From: Shewanella fidelis ATCC BAA-318
GTDB lineage: Bacteria; Pseudomonadota; Gammaproteobacteria; Enterobacterales; Shewanellaceae
Length of the DNA stretch: 64,000 bases
Direction: 5' to 3'
NCBI RefSeq assembly: GCF_000518605.1
Contig: NZ_KI912459.1
Span: forward strand, 1-64,000
Below are positions 44,185 to 54,284 of the stretch, piece by piece. A program made the position numbers and the translations under genes. The notes beneath the pieces were generated by a model, which was not told the origin of the DNA, searched no databases, and worked only from the letters and a program-made list of their open reading frames with translations. Numbering within the stretch: the first letter of the stretch is position 1; the number at the start of each line of letters is the position of its first letter.

Positions 44185-47100
44185 TTAAGATGATGGTGAA
44201 GTGAGCTTTTTATGCTCTGCAATCGCTTTATCCAGCTGTGACTCAACAAAACCTGGCGACTTAGTTGCAACCGAGATCAAGCGGTACATGGCTGGGATAA
44301 CGAGTAGAGTTACAAAGGTGGCAAAAGCCATACCAAAGAACACGACAGTACCAACAGAGATACGACTTTCAGAGCCTGCGCCAGTTGATAAAATTAGCGG
44401 AATAGCACCGATTAAGGTAGTGAATGCCGTCATCAAAATTGGACGCAAACGACGGGTTGAGGCATCAATAATCGCTTGCTCAATTTCAAGGCCTTTATCA
44501 CGCAGTTGGTTAGCAAACTCAACAATAAGAATACCGTTCTTGGTCACCATACCAATAAGCATGATCATGCCGATCTGGCTATAAATATTCAGTCCTTGGC
44601 CGGTTAGGTATAAACCTAAGAAGCCGCCGAATACTCCCATAGGTACAGTAAACATCACCACTAATGGGTTGATAAAGCTTTCAAACTGCGCGGCTAATAC
44701 TAAGTATGCCACCAGTAAGGCTAGACCAAACACAATAAAGATACTGCTTTGGTTTTCTTTAAAGTCCTTGGATTCGCCTGTGTAAGCAACGGTAATATCG
44801 CTTGGTAGCATTTCAATTGCTTTTTGATCTAAGAAATCTAGCGCTTCACCTAAGGTATAGCCTTCACCTAAGTTGGCTTTTAAGGTGATCGACTTTTGCT
44901 TGTTGTTATGGCTAAGTTTCAGCGCTGATGCCACTTCCTCAATGTGAGTAATGGTGTCTAGGGTGATCAGTTCCCCTTTGTTTGAGCGCATATAGATTTG
45001 GCTTAGATCTGCCACGTTATTGAAGCTGTCTTCATCACCGCGTAGATAAACATCATACTCTTCACCGCGTTCAACAAAGGTGGTTTCACTGCGGCCACCA
45101 AGCATGATCTCTAAGGTTTCAGAGACTTCGGCAACACTGATCCCAAGCTGGGCTGCACGTTCTTTATCTACAGTCACAACAAGCTCTGGAGAGGTCTCTT
45201 TGTAGTCAATTTCTGGGCTATCAAAAATCGGGCTGTATAGTGCTTCTTCTTCAAGCATTGTTGCCCATTTGAAAAGCTCTTGATAATCCGAACCACCAAG
45301 CACAAATTGTACTGGCTCACTAGAGCCGCCTCTAAAGCCAGGTAGCAATGGGCGTACCATTACATCTGGAATGCCTTTTAGCGCTTTGGCCACGACAGCT
45401 AAAGCTTGTTGGGCGTTCACGGTTCTGTCATTCCAATCTTCTAATTGAATGATAACAAAACCCGTTTGATCACCCGCGCGGCCACCAAACGCTGGCGCTT
45501 GAATGCTAAATGACTTAACCACGCCTTGGCCTAATAGCGGCATAAGTTTATCTTCAACGATTTCCATGTTGGCAGCCATGCGGTTATAACTGGTGCCCTC
45601 AGCGCCTTTAATAAAGGCGAAGATCACGCCGCGATCTTCCGTCGGCGCAAGTTGAGCAGGTACCTGTTGCAGTAACCAGCCACTGCCAACTACACAAGCT
45701 ATGATAACCAGAGGCGCTGCTAAACGCAGACTAACGGCCTTAGTTACCATTTTACGATAGCCATTTTCTAAGCGATTAAAGGCGCTATCGACGATGAGGT
45801 TAAAGCGATTAGGTTTTACGTTTGCCTTAAGAATTTTACTGCCAAGAACCGGTGTTAAAGTCAGTGCTATCAGTGATGAAAATAGCACTGAAACCGCTAG
45901 CATGACCGAAAATTCGGTAAACAGTAGGCCAACCATGCCTTCCATAAATGAGATAGGTAAAAATACCATCACCAGAACAGCTGTCGTTGCCATTACCGCA
46001 AAGCCTACTTCTCGGGCACCGTTATAGGCTGCAAGTAATGGTGGTTCGCCTTTTTCTATATGGTGGAAAATGTTCTCAACCACCACGATAGCGTCATCAA
46101 CGACCAGACCGATTGATAAGATCAGTGCCATTAGTGTGAGTAGGTTAATCGAGTAACCAAACACATTGGCGGCAATAAATGCGGAGATCAGTGATACTGG
46201 AACCGTTACCGCTGGGATCAAGGTTGCTCTGGCTTGACCAATGAAGATATATAGCACCAATATCACCAGTAATGCGGTAACGGCTAAGGTACTAAAGACT
46301 TCATCAATTGAGCGATCGATAAATACAGTGGAGTCGTAATCGACAATTAAGTTGGTGCCATCAGGTAAGAAGTCTTGAATAAGATCGACCTCTTTGTGCA
46401 CGTCTTGGGCAACTTCTAACGGGTTAGCATCTGATTGCGCAACAATACCTAGGCTGATATTGACCACACCGTCACTTTTAAAGGTCGAGTTTTCGTTTTC
46501 AGCACCAATAAATACATTCGCAACGTCTTTTAAATAGACTTGTGAGCCATCACTTTCTGTGCGCAGTACTAGATATTTAAAATCTTCAGGGCTTTGATAT
46601 AGACGCGCGGTCCTTACCGCCATGACTGTGGTGTCGTTACGGACTTGGCCACCGGGTGTTTCAACGTTTTCTTTGTTGAGCACGCTTACGATATCTGAGG
46701 TGGTAATATTACGGCCAGCCATAAGTTCAGGCTTTAGCTGGACATACATCACCTTGTATAAGCCACCAGAAATATCAACGCTACTGACCCCAGAAATAAG
46801 GCTGAATCTGTCTTCTAATACACGTTCAGCATAATCTGTCAGCTGGGTTCTATCCATGATGGACGAGCTTAAGTTGACATAAACGGAAGGCTCGCCTGTG
46901 CCGTTATCTTTCGATACAACAGGATCGTCCGCTTCGTCGGGTAGACGACGCTGAGCTCTAGCTACCGCATCTCGCACATCGCTGACACCTTCTGTTAGAT
47001 CCCAGCCAATGAGGAAAGTTACGGTAATACGTGACATACCATTACGGGTAACCGATTCGATTTGGTCAACACCGCTAATACCTGTCAGCTCAGACTCCAG

Positions 47101-47298
47101 CGTGGTGGTGATCTGGCTTTCCATAATTGTGGCCGAAGCACCTGAATAGGTTGTCATTACCGTGACGACAGGGCTTTCTACATCAGGCATTTCGCGCACT
47201 GCAAGCTTACTGAATGACACCATGCCAAATACGCACAGTAGCAGGCTTAGTACGATGGCGACGACAGGCCGCTTTACTGAAACATCAGACAACCACAT
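44185..47298 (-). CDS. RND efflux permease (HAE-1 family, second system)
   Basis: A 1037-residue proton-driven efflux permease starting MWLSDVSVKRPVVAIVLSL, a form typical of the VmeD/MexK-like branch rather than AcrB. The porter motif GVSDVRDAVARAQRRLPDEADDP is present. The helix-4 aspartates lie in [15 protein letters not shown] and the second-half signature is IGMVTKNGILIVEFANQLR. It is separated from its adaptor gene by no bases at all (TAA then ATG), so translation is coupled. No outer-membrane channel is adjacent. Confidence 0.95.
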   Translation of the reverse strand: MWLSDVSVKRPVVAIVLSLLLCVFGMVSFSKLAVREMPDVESPVVTVMTTYSGASATIMESQITTTLESELTGISGVDQIESVTRNGMSRITVTFLIGWDLTEGVSDVRDAVARAQRRLPDEADDPVVSKDNGTGEPSVYVNLSSSIMDRTQLTDYAERVLEDRFSLISGVSSVDISGGLYKVMYVQLKPELMAGRNITTSDIVSVLNKENVETPGGQVRNDTTVMAVRTARLYQSPEDFKYLVLRTESDGSQVYLKDVANVFIGAENENSTFKSDGVVNISLGIVAQSDANPLEVAQDVHKEVDLIQDFLPDGTNLIVDYDSTVFIDRSIDEVFSTLAVTALLVILVLYIFIGQARATLIPAVTVPVSLISAFIAANVFGYSINLLTLMALILSIGLVVDDAIVVVENIFHHIEKGEPPLLAAYNGAREVGFAVMATTAVLVMVFLPISFMEGMVGLLFTEFSVMLAVSVLFSSLIALTLTPVLGSKILKANVKPNRFNLIVDSAFNRLENGYRKMVTKAVSLRLAAPLVIIACVVGSGWLLQQVPAQLAPTEDRGVIFAFIKGAEGTSYNRMAANMEIVEDKLMPLLGQGVVKSFSIQAPAFGGRAGDQTGFVIIQLEDWNDRTVNAQQALAVVAKALKGIPDVMVRPLLPGFRGGSSEPVQFVLGGSDYQELFKWATMLEEEALYSPIFDSPEIDYKETSPELVVTVDKERAAQLGISVAEVSETLEIMLGGRSETTFVERGEEYDVYLRGDEDSFNNVADLSQIYMRSNKGELITLDTITHIEEVASALKLSHNNKQKSITLKANLGEGYTLGEALDFLDQKAIEMLPSDITVAYTGESKDFKENQSSIFIVFGLALLVAYLVLAAQFESFINPLVVMFTVPMGVFGGFLGLYLTGQGLNIYSQIGMIMLIGMVTKNGILIVEFANQLRDKGLEIEQAIIDASTRRLRPILMTAFTTLIGAIPLILSTGAGSESRISVGTVVFFGMAFATFVTLLVIPAMYRLISVATKSPGFVESQLDKAIAEHKKLTSPSS

Positions 47299-48396
47299 TT
47301 AGATGTTTCCTCTTGTCGCTTGATCTTTTTTACCACTCGCCAGCGCGCTGTTAGCAAGATCATCCACACGCAAACCATCGCGCATATTCACTAAGCCTTG
47401 GATCACGACTTTGTCGCCAACGTTAATCCCTTCAGTAATTAGCACTTCATCGTTGATGCGAGCGCCCAATGTCACTTTAGTGCGCTTGGCGATATTGTCA
47501 GCGTCGATGACATAAACAAAACGGTTAGTGCCGGAGTATTCAAGAGCTTGAACTGGGAGCACTGGCTCTGCAACGCTAGGGAATAGCATGGTTGCAGACA
47601 TAAGCATACCCGGTTTTAGTTGATGCTTTGGATTGCTAAATTGCACGCGCACTCTTAGGTTTAACGTGTCTTGATTAACCCGTGAGTCTATGGCGATCAC
47701 TTTGCCGATAAACTCTTGCTCTGGCCAAGCGCGACTTGTGGCGCTAACAGACATACCAATACTTAGCTGTGATAAGTAGTTTTCAGGTACTTGCAGATCA
47801 AGACGCATGCTGGATAAGTCATCGAGAGTTAACAGTTCACTGCCTGCGGTAACCATTTTTCCTTGGCTAAAATCAATTAGGCCCGCAGTGCCAGCAAATG
47901 GGGCACTTAAATAGTGGTAATCAAGATCGGCTTGCGCGGCGGCTAAACGCGCTGCGGCCATGTCAACACTGGCTTTTTGTGCATCAATTTCAGTTTTGGT
48001 GATCGCATTTTGTGCGATTAATTTTTGGAACTCTTTTAGTTTTCTTTTTTCATCAGCAAGGTAGGCTGCAGCTTCTGCAAGTGATGCTTGGGCTTTTGCA
48101 TCATCAAGCTGCACTAAAATTTGTCCTTGCTGTATATCTTGATCTGTATTGACCAGTACCGATTTAATTTTGCCAGCAATTTGTGGCGCGATGAAGACTG
48201 ATTGTTCAGCGTCGAGCTTGCCGATTAGGGCTAGTGACTGTGAAAGTTCATGCTGATCTACTATGCCGGTGACCACAGGTACGGTTCGCACGGCACGCTC
48301 TTTGTCATCAGAGCGCTTAGCTTCTGAGAACTTACTGTAGGAAACAGCTCCTACAACAACCAAAATTAAAGGGACAAGAAAATAAGACGGTTTCAT
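47299..48396 (-). CDS. RND efflux periplasmic adaptor (second system)
   Basis: A 365-residue adaptor with an uncleaved-looking N-terminal helix (SYFLVPLILVVVGAVSYSKF) and no lipobox. The barrel-sandwich halves are VFIAPQIAGKIKSVLVNTDQDIQQGQILVQLDD and LDYHYLSAPFAGTAGLIDFSQG, flanking a helical hairpin at about 100-155. The C-terminal membrane-proximal domain contains VLITEGINVGDKVVIQGLVNMRDG. It is the first gene of a two-gene operon with the permease. No regulator lies nearby. Confidence 0.93.
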   Translation of the reverse strand: MKPSYFLVPLILVVVGAVSYSKFSEAKRSDDKERAVRTVPVVTGIVDQHELSQSLALIGKLDAEQSVFIAPQIAGKIKSVLVNTDQDIQQGQILVQLDDAKAQASLAEAAAYLADEKRKLKEFQKLIAQNAITKTEIDAQKASVDMAAARLAAAQADLDYHYLSAPFAGTAGLIDFSQGKMVTAGSELLTLDDLSSMRLDLQVPENYLSQLSIGMSVSATSRAWPEQEFIGKVIAIDSRVNQDTLNLRVRVQFSNPKHQLKPGMLMSATMLFPSVAEPVLPVQALEYSGTNRFVYVIDADNIAKRTKVTLGARINDEVLITEGINVGDKVVIQGLVNMRDGLRVDDLANSALASGKKDQATRGNI

Positions 48397-48756
48397 GAAT
48401 GATTACTTAACACAGCCAAAGTTGGGATTATTGTAGATAAAAATCCAGCTTTGTACGGTAAAGCAATGTAAAGTAAAGAAAATTAGAAGTTAACGTTTTA
48501 CCATTTTTAAATAGTCTCTTAACAGTTTTAACTTGTTTTTATCGCTGTTTTCATTATTGGATCAAGTTGAAATTGGCTTAGCTCATTTGGGCATGAGTTT
48601 TTACACATTTAGCTTTAGTTTGAGCAAACGAATAAAGCCGTTTTAGTTGCTATAGGGGATTAAGTAAGGAGCCAAGAGCGGTAGTGTTAGCTACCACTCT
48701 TTGCTGTTAATTGTGTAAGCCAAATTAAGCTAAATGTTAACGGGGACTTTTGTGGA
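48397..48756. other. Intergenic region upstream of the second RND operon
   Basis: 360 bp, strongly AT-rich, which must contain the promoter of the adaptor-permease operon. AAGAGCGGTAG/CTACCACTCTT (48674-48701, one mismatch) could be a weak terminator for the phosphatase gene ending at 48757. No other feature. Confidence 0.45.
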
Positions 48757-49836
48757 TTATAACGGCTCGCGTTCACCATTAAATAAGCCACGGAGCAGTT
48801 CACCGTTGTCAATTAACAGTAACTCCCCTTGTTTGCCTAGCTTTATGCTGCTATCGATCGCGATTAGCTTATTATTAAATAGCCCTAACACTTGAGTCTG
48901 CGAGGTGTGGCCAACGGTAATATGCTTGACATCGAAATAAGCAAGAATACGATCGAGTTCGGACTCAGTAAAACCCTGTTTGAAATAACCACGATACCAA
49001 GTTGGCCCATTGCCGTAAAACAGGAAGTTTAACAATTCATCTTGCTTAAGTTCGCGCTTTGGGCGGCCGATGTTGTCGCGAAATATCTTATTGGCTTGTT
49101 TAATTGTTAATTTACGATCTAGCCATTCGCTGCTAATACCGCCATGCATATAAAGCACATCATTAATTTTTACTAAAGTGTGTTTACTGCGGAGCCATTG
49201 GCCTATTTCGGTATCTTCTCCATAGAGTGCATCGTTGCTGCGCTCAAGCAGTTGGCTAGCTAAATCATAACGTTGATGTACGTAGCGAAGATCGCCGCCT
49301 AATACCATTTGCTCATGATTGCCCATAAGCAGGTGTAGCATGCCTCCAGCCGCTTTTGCTTGCCTATCTAATTGATAGATGAACCAGAGTACTTCATTAA
49401 TTTTATCGCCGCGATCAAACATGTCACCGGTGATCACCATATGGCCAGTACCAAAAGCCCAATTATTGTTGTCATCAATAATATTTTGATTCTTCAAAAG
49501 AGTGATAAGTACATCGTACTGTCCGTGAACATCACTCAATGCAACGATGTTTTTAACCCCTTGAAAGCTGTCAGGCATGACTTGTTTTACAGTATCACTT
49601 AATAACGGTTGTGGTAATTGACCGCAGTCAGTCGGACGTGTGAGTTGTTGCCCATTGGCGTAGTTATGCTTGAGCTGCGCATTACATATCCAGTAAGCAG
49701 AATGCGTTTCGTCAGGCTGCGCGCTAGGGTCGGTAAATACATAGGGGCCATCAAATTGATAGGCAGGTTGATTGTTAGCACTTACTGGTAAACACAGGCT
49801 GCAAAGCAACAGTGTAGAGAGCCAAAGTTTTAGCAT
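48757..49836 (-). CDS. Exported PPP-family phosphatase (Shewanella-like, 'Shelph')
   Basis: A 359-residue secreted metallophosphatase with signal peptide (to about 20). The PPP motifs are SDVHGQ (101-106), GDMFDRG (137-143), GNHE (172-175) and MHGGISSEW, with the late His in VGHTSQ. This set matches the Shewanella cold-active protein-tyrosine phosphatase I and the Shelph family named after it. These enzymes dephosphorylate tyrosine peptides and small phosphoesters in vitro; the biological target in bacteria is not known. Single gene. Confidence 0.92.
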   Translation of the reverse strand: MLKLWLSTLLLCSLCLPVSANNQPAYQFDGPYVFTDPSAQPDETHSAYWICNAQLKHNYANGQQLTRPTDCGQLPQPLLSDTVKQVMPDSFQGVKNIVALSDVHGQYDVLITLLKNQNIIDDNNNWAFGTGHMVITGDMFDRGDKINEVLWFIYQLDRQAKAAGGMLHLLMGNHEQMVLGGDLRYVHQRYDLASQLLERSNDALYGEDTEIGQWLRSKHTLVKINDVLYMHGGISSEWLDRKLTIKQANKIFRDNIGRPKRELKQDELLNFLFYGNGPTWYRGYFKQGFTESELDRILAYFDVKHITVGHTSQTQVLGLFNNKLIAIDSSIKLGKQGELLLIDNGELLRGLFNGEREPL

Positions 49837-49880
49837 AATAGATCACTTATTATTGTTGTTTTATAAAGTTAATTGTTGAA

Positions 49881-50987
49881 TTACCAGCCTATAAGATAGC
49901 GACTGCGTTTGTTAAGACATTTCTTAATAATAATGGCGATAACATAAGAGATGGCTACCACAGTTAATGTAACCATTAGTGTGGTGAAAATATTGCCGTT
50001 ATTAGCAATGCCGAACAAGTCGGGACTGTCGTAAACCATCCACCATGGGGTGGTGAGCCACGGATGAATAAAGTAAATCGCGAAACTGACTTCTGCTAAT
50101 TTTTGTAATGGCATAATCGAAATATGCTCAAATTTATTTAAAATCGCCAAGATCACTAAAGTCAGTAGCAGCTTTTGTGGCAGCATTAAATCGGGAACTG
50201 TCATTTCAAAAGGTGCTTTGTTGAGTGTCCCTGCACCAAAGAATTGTGCTTGAATAAGGGCTAGAGCGATAGCTGCAAATAGCATAGCGAGCCAATATCT
50301 ATCGATAAAAGCAAACAGTTTATCTCGGTGGTCAGATCCCCAAACACCGAGCAGGTATACAGGTAAAAAGTAAACTAAAGACTGGATTGCATTTAAATTG
50401 GAGATCGGTCGATGGATCATAATCGCAATCAACAGCAGTGGAATAGCGTAGTAGAGTACTTGTTGCTTTCTGATTAAATACATAACCCATGGCGACAGAG
50501 CAAATAGCATCATTCCCATAGGAATATACCAATATGCGGTTAAAGTGCGCCCTGTGATGACATACCAGCTTGCAGCTGCTGCGGGTGCAGATATATCAGC
50601 CATTTGTTGATGCATCATGGGGTCGGTGCCAACAGTTAAGTGCCAGACAATCCAAGGTAAAGACAATAGCAAGTAGGGCAGAAAAACAAATTTGCTTTTG
50701 TTCTTCATGTACTTTTTGTAATCCCAACGATGATAGAAAACATGATGAAACAGAAAGCCGGAGATAAACACGAAAAATACCGTGCCATTCATCATTAAGT
50801 TAAACCAAGCTTTGTCGGCAAAGGTTTCAATTTGCCAGCCTGCTGGGCGGTAACAATGGGCCATTACAATAAAAATAATTGCGATACCACGAAAGTGATT
50901 AATGCTATTTAAAAACGCTTTGGCCGGTGGCTTTTGAGTTGAAATTTGCTGTTGTGCTATCTTGTCTTGCGGTAGCTTATCATCCAT
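49881..50987 (-). CDS. Membrane acyltransferase (acyltransferase family 3)
   Basis: A 368-residue inner-membrane protein with about ten helices. The N-terminal INHFRGIAIIFIVMAHCYRP (29-48) carries the catalytic His and Arg of the acyltransferase-3 family, which O-acetylates surface sugars, lipids or other acceptors. FVFISGFLFHHVF is the second family motif. A cytoplasmic N-terminal tail of about 25 residues is Gln/Lys-rich. The acceptor cannot be inferred: no polysaccharide genes are adjacent. It lies 44 bp upstream of the phosphatase gene on the same strand. Confidence 0.9.
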   Translation of the reverse strand: MDDKLPQDKIAQQQISTQKPPAKAFLNSINHFRGIAIIFIVMAHCYRPAGWQIETFADKAWFNLMMNGTVFFVFISGFLFHHVFYHRWDYKKYMKNKSKFVFLPYLLLSLPWIVWHLTVGTDPMMHQQMADISAPAAAASWYVITGRTLTAYWYIPMGMMLFALSPWVMYLIRKQQVLYYAIPLLLIAIMIHRPISNLNAIQSLVYFLPVYLLGVWGSDHRDKLFAFIDRYWLAMLFAAIALALIQAQFFGAGTLNKAPFEMTVPDLMLPQKLLLTLVILAILNKFEHISIMPLQKLAEVSFAIYFIHPWLTTPWWMVYDSPDLFGIANNGNIFTTLMVTLTVVAISYVIAIIIKKCLNKRSRYLIGW

Positions 50988-51092
50988 GTGAGCAGCACTT
51001 ATTGTTGTTATTTTATTCGGTTAGCATACATATAGAGGGACGTCAGAGTCCAATTTAATCGCTAACAGCTTAGATAAAATAAATTATATTTT

Positions 51093-51131
51093 TGCTAAAA
51101 AAATTGCTGAACCAGTGAATGGTTCAGCAAT
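51093..51131 (-). terminator. Terminator of the coiled-coil exported protein gene
   Basis: ATTGCTGAACCA / TGGTTCAGCAAT (51103-51131) is followed on the minus strand by TTTTTTAGC. Confidence 0.9.
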
Positions 51132-51145
51132 AACTTGCTAGTCAC

Positions 51146-52360
51146 TTAACGCAAGCGCTCGCTGCTAAAGTCACTATTTTGCTGTGGCGTTGCTGCGGGT
51201 ACGCCTATGAAATATTCGTAATCTTGTTTTTTATCGGTTTCTTGTTTTTTTGGGCTCGGTGTTGGAATGGTTGTGTTGTCTGCAAGCAGCGTAAACTTAG
51301 CCTTGGTTTTGCTGTTTCTTGGCTCAGACTTATGAGCAACAGGAGATAGGCGTTCTACGCTATTGCTGGCTTTGTTAGTGTTTACCGCTGAGGTGTGTTG
51401 ATTGAAGTTATAGCTAAATACACCGTTCCCCTCAATTTTTTCAATGCTAGATTTGTCACTATTTTGGTAAGAAGCAAGAATACCGTGTTTACCTAAAGGA
51501 ACTTCATGGAACAGCTTAGTGCCTGTACCGACTTTAATACCATTAATATACCAGTCTGCTTTAACGTTACTGACTAAGGTTATCATTGCCGAACGTAAGC
51601 CCAGCTTTTCATTAAGAACAGTATCGATTTTACTGTTATACGAGGGTTTAAAGCTCATTGCGACTTTATAGTCTAATTTGCCTTGCATATTCATGCTGGC
51701 ATCAGTGACGTCATATGACAGTAGTACGCTTTTGTCATTTAAAAATGGTGAGTCATTGCGAGTGCTAGATAAAATTTCAGATTTTGACTTTTTTAAGCAA
51801 TCAGTAATTGATTGGTATTTTGAGCACTGGGTAGAACCATCAAGGTTTACCTTATAGTTGCTTGATGACTTAGACAGATCCGCTAGAAGTCGATTAATAA
51901 TGTCAGTTTTCAATTTGAACAGTTGCTGACTCTTATCTAAGCGCTGTTTATCGACAATTTCATATTCTTGCTGAACTATGACTCGTTGGCGTTCAATGGC
52001 CGCTGCATCAATTTTAGATTTTTGAGTTAAGTTGGCGGTTGAATTAACGTTAGTTTCGATTTGACTATAAAACTGAGCCAAGTTGGCTTTGGCGAGAATT
52101 TTATTAGGAAGCTGTGCGATCAACTCATTGTATGCAACTTCATTGGCGGCAATATTTTCTTTTAATTCTTGTAAGTCATAGTAGCGCTTATTTAGTTTGG
52201 AGAACTTGTCATTCACCTTTATCAGTTCAGCATCAATACTATATTGCTGTTCAATTTCATTTAAACTGGCTTGTTCTGAGGGAGTGATTACCTTGAGATT
52301 GGCAAACGAATTGGCTGAAAATAAGCATAAAAGTGTTAAGGCTACAGAACCGTACTTCAC
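51146..52360 (-). CDS. Exported coiled-coil protein with PEGA-like domain
   Basis: I start this at the GTG at 52360, six bases after GGAG, giving 404 residues with signal peptide MKYGSVALTLLCLFSANSFA; an ATG four codons earlier includes that ribosome site. Residues about 30-170 are heptad-like helices rich in Lys, Glu and Gln. A Cys-pair loop (CSKYQSITDC) follows, then a PEGA-like beta segment (VKADWYINGIKVGTGTKLFHEVPLGKHGI, about 270-298) and a low-complexity Ser/Lys/Gln tail. No known family. Probably periplasmic. Confidence 0.75.
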   Translation of the reverse strand: MKYGSVALTLLCLFSANSFANLKVITPSEQASLNEIEQQYSIDAELIKVNDKFSKLNKRYYDLQELKENIAANEVAYNELIAQLPNKILAKANLAQFYSQIETNVNSTANLTQKSKIDAAAIERQRVIVQQEYEIVDKQRLDKSQQLFKLKTDIINRLLADLSKSSSNYKVNLDGSTQCSKYQSITDCLKKSKSEILSSTRNDSPFLNDKSVLLSYDVTDASMNMQGKLDYKVAMSFKPSYNSKIDTVLNEKLGLRSAMITLVSNVKADWYINGIKVGTGTKLFHEVPLGKHGILASYQNSDKSSIEKIEGNGVFSYNFNQHTSAVNTNKASNSVERLSPVAHKSEPRNSKTKAKFTLLADNTTIPTPSPKKQETDKKQDYEYFIGVPAATPQQNSDFSSERLR

Positions 52361-52562
52361 TGAAAACTCCATTTAAATTAATCAAAACTACTAACAATCA
52401 GTCCATTTGGATTGTGACTTTAGGGTTGCTAAATTGTTGCAAATTATTGAGTTGCACGCATGTTACTTAACTTAATAAGGGTTTACAAATAGATTGTGGC
52501 TATATCTGACGAAATTTTGACACTGAGGTTGGAAATTGACATAAACAGTTATGTTGCGCAGA

Positions 52563-52600
52563 TAAAAAAAGGGCCTAGAACAGTATTGCTCTAGGCCCTT
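52563..52600 (-). terminator. Terminator of ettA
   Basis: AAGGGCCTAGA / TCTAGGCCCTT (52569-52600, 10-nt loop) is followed on the minus strand by TTTTTTT. Confidence 0.93.
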
Positions 52601-52616
52601 ACACAGAGTTAAATCG

Positions 52617-54284
52617 TTATTTAACCATGCGCTTGTATTTTAAGCGGTGCGGCTCAATAACATCTGTCCCCATGGTTTCTTTTAACCATGTCGAGTATTC
52701 AGTGTAGTTACCTTCGTAGAAGTTAACTTTACCTTCATCACGGTAGTCTAAGATGTGGGTTGCAATTCTATCGAGGAACCAACGGTCGTGAGAGATCACC
52801 ATGGCACAGCCCGGGAACTCAAGCAGCGCTTCTTCTAGTGCACGTAGTGTTTCAACGTCCAAATCGTTGGTTGGTTCGTCGAGAAGCAGTACGTTACCGC
52901 CAGCTTGTAGTAGCTTAGCTAAATGTACACGGTTACGTTCACCACCTGATAAGGTACCGATTATCTTTTGCTGATCACCACCACGGAAGTTAAAGCGGCC
53001 AACATAGGCACGGCTTGGAATTTCTGTGTTATTGATACGCATGATATCTTGACCACCAGAGATCTCTTCCCAAACCGTGTTTTTATCATTCATTGAGTCA
53101 CGGAACTGCTCAACCGATGCAATTTGCACTGAGTCACCGAGCTCTACGCTACCGCTATCTGGTTGCTCTGCGCCTGAAATCATCTTGAATAGTGTTGATT
53201 TACCTGCACCGTTAGCACCGATAATACCGACGATTGCGCCCTTAGGTACTGAGAAGCTTAAGTCGTCAATTAATACGCGGTCACCGTAAGACTTAGTTAG
53301 GTTGTTTACTTCAATAACCTTGTCACCTAGACGTGGTCCTGGTGGAATAAATAGCTCGTTAGTTTCGTTACGCTTTTGGTAGTCGTTAGTATTTAACTCT
53401 TCAAAGCGAGCCATACGCGCCTTACCTTTAGACTGACGACCTTTAGTGCCTTGGCGTACCCACTCAAGTTCTTTGGCAATGGTTTTTTGGCGTGCGCTTT
53501 CAGCTGCTGACTCTTGCTGTAAACGTGCATCTTTTTGTTCAAGCCAAGAAGAGTAGTTACCTTCCCACGGAATACCTTCACCACGGTCAAGCTCTAAAAT
53601 CCAGCCAGCTGCGTTATCGAGGAAATATCTATCGTGGGTAATGGCCACAACAGTACCTGTGTACTCTTGTAAGAAGCGTTCTAACCAGGCAACAGATTCA
53701 GCGTCTAAGTGGTTAGTTGGTTCGTCGAGTAATAGCATGTCTGGTTTTTCAAGCAGCAAACGACAGATCGCGACACGGCGACGCTCACCACCCGATAACA
53801 CTTCAATCTTTTCATCCCAATCTGGTAGACGCAGTGCGTTAGCGGCACGATCTAACATCACATCTAGGTTATGTGCATCTTGAGATTGGATAATGGCTTC
53901 TAGCTCACCTTGTTCTTTAGCAAGTGCATCAAAGTCTGCATCTGGCTCAGCGTAAAGTGCATATACTTCATCTAAACGTACTAATGCGTTTTTCGCTTCA
54001 GCAACCGCTTCTTCAACGGCTTCACGTACAGTTTGATTCGGATCGAGTTTTGGTTCCTGTGGTAAGTAACCAATTTTAAGATCTTGCATTGGGCGCGCTT
54101 CACCTTCAATTTCGGTGTCTAGGCCGGCCATAATGCGTAGAAGGGTTGATTTACCTGAGCCGTTTAGACCCAAAACACCGATTTTTGCGCCAGGGAAAAA
54201 GCTTAATGAGATGTCTTTAAGAATTTGCTTCTTAGGCGGAACAATTTTGCCCACTCTAAGCATGCTATATACAAATTGAGCCAT
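52617..54284 (-). CDS. ettA: Energy-dependent translational throttle protein EttA
   Basis: An ABC-F ATPase that binds the ribosomal E site and gates entry into elongation according to the ATP/ADP ratio. From the ATG at 54284 it has 555 residues, exactly the E. coli length; the longer frame adds 20 residues. It begins MAQFVYSMLRVGKIVPPKK. Two ABC modules show Walker A GLNGSGKST and GANGAGKST, and signatures LSGGERRRVA and LSGGERNRVH. The LLLDEPTNHLD and LLLDEPTNDLD boxes are joined by the PtIM linker. Single gene. Confidence 0.96.
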   Translation of the reverse strand: MAQFVYSMLRVGKIVPPKKQILKDISLSFFPGAKIGVLGLNGSGKSTLLRIMAGLDTEIEGEARPMQDLKIGYLPQEPKLDPNQTVREAVEEAVAEAKNALVRLDEVYALYAEPDADFDALAKEQGELEAIIQSQDAHNLDVMLDRAANALRLPDWDEKIEVLSGGERRRVAICRLLLEKPDMLLLDEPTNHLDAESVAWLERFLQEYTGTVVAITHDRYFLDNAAGWILELDRGEGIPWEGNYSSWLEQKDARLQQESAAESARQKTIAKELEWVRQGTKGRQSKGKARMARFEELNTNDYQKRNETNELFIPPGPRLGDKVIEVNNLTKSYGDRVLIDDLSFSVPKGAIVGIIGANGAGKSTLFKMISGAEQPDSGSVELGDSVQIASVEQFRDSMNDKNTVWEEISGGQDIMRINNTEIPSRAYVGRFNFRGGDQQKIIGTLSGGERNRVHLAKLLQAGGNVLLLDEPTNDLDVETLRALEEALLEFPGCAMVISHDRWFLDRIATHILDYRDEGKVNFYEGNYTEYSTWLKETMGTDVIEPHRLKYKRMVK

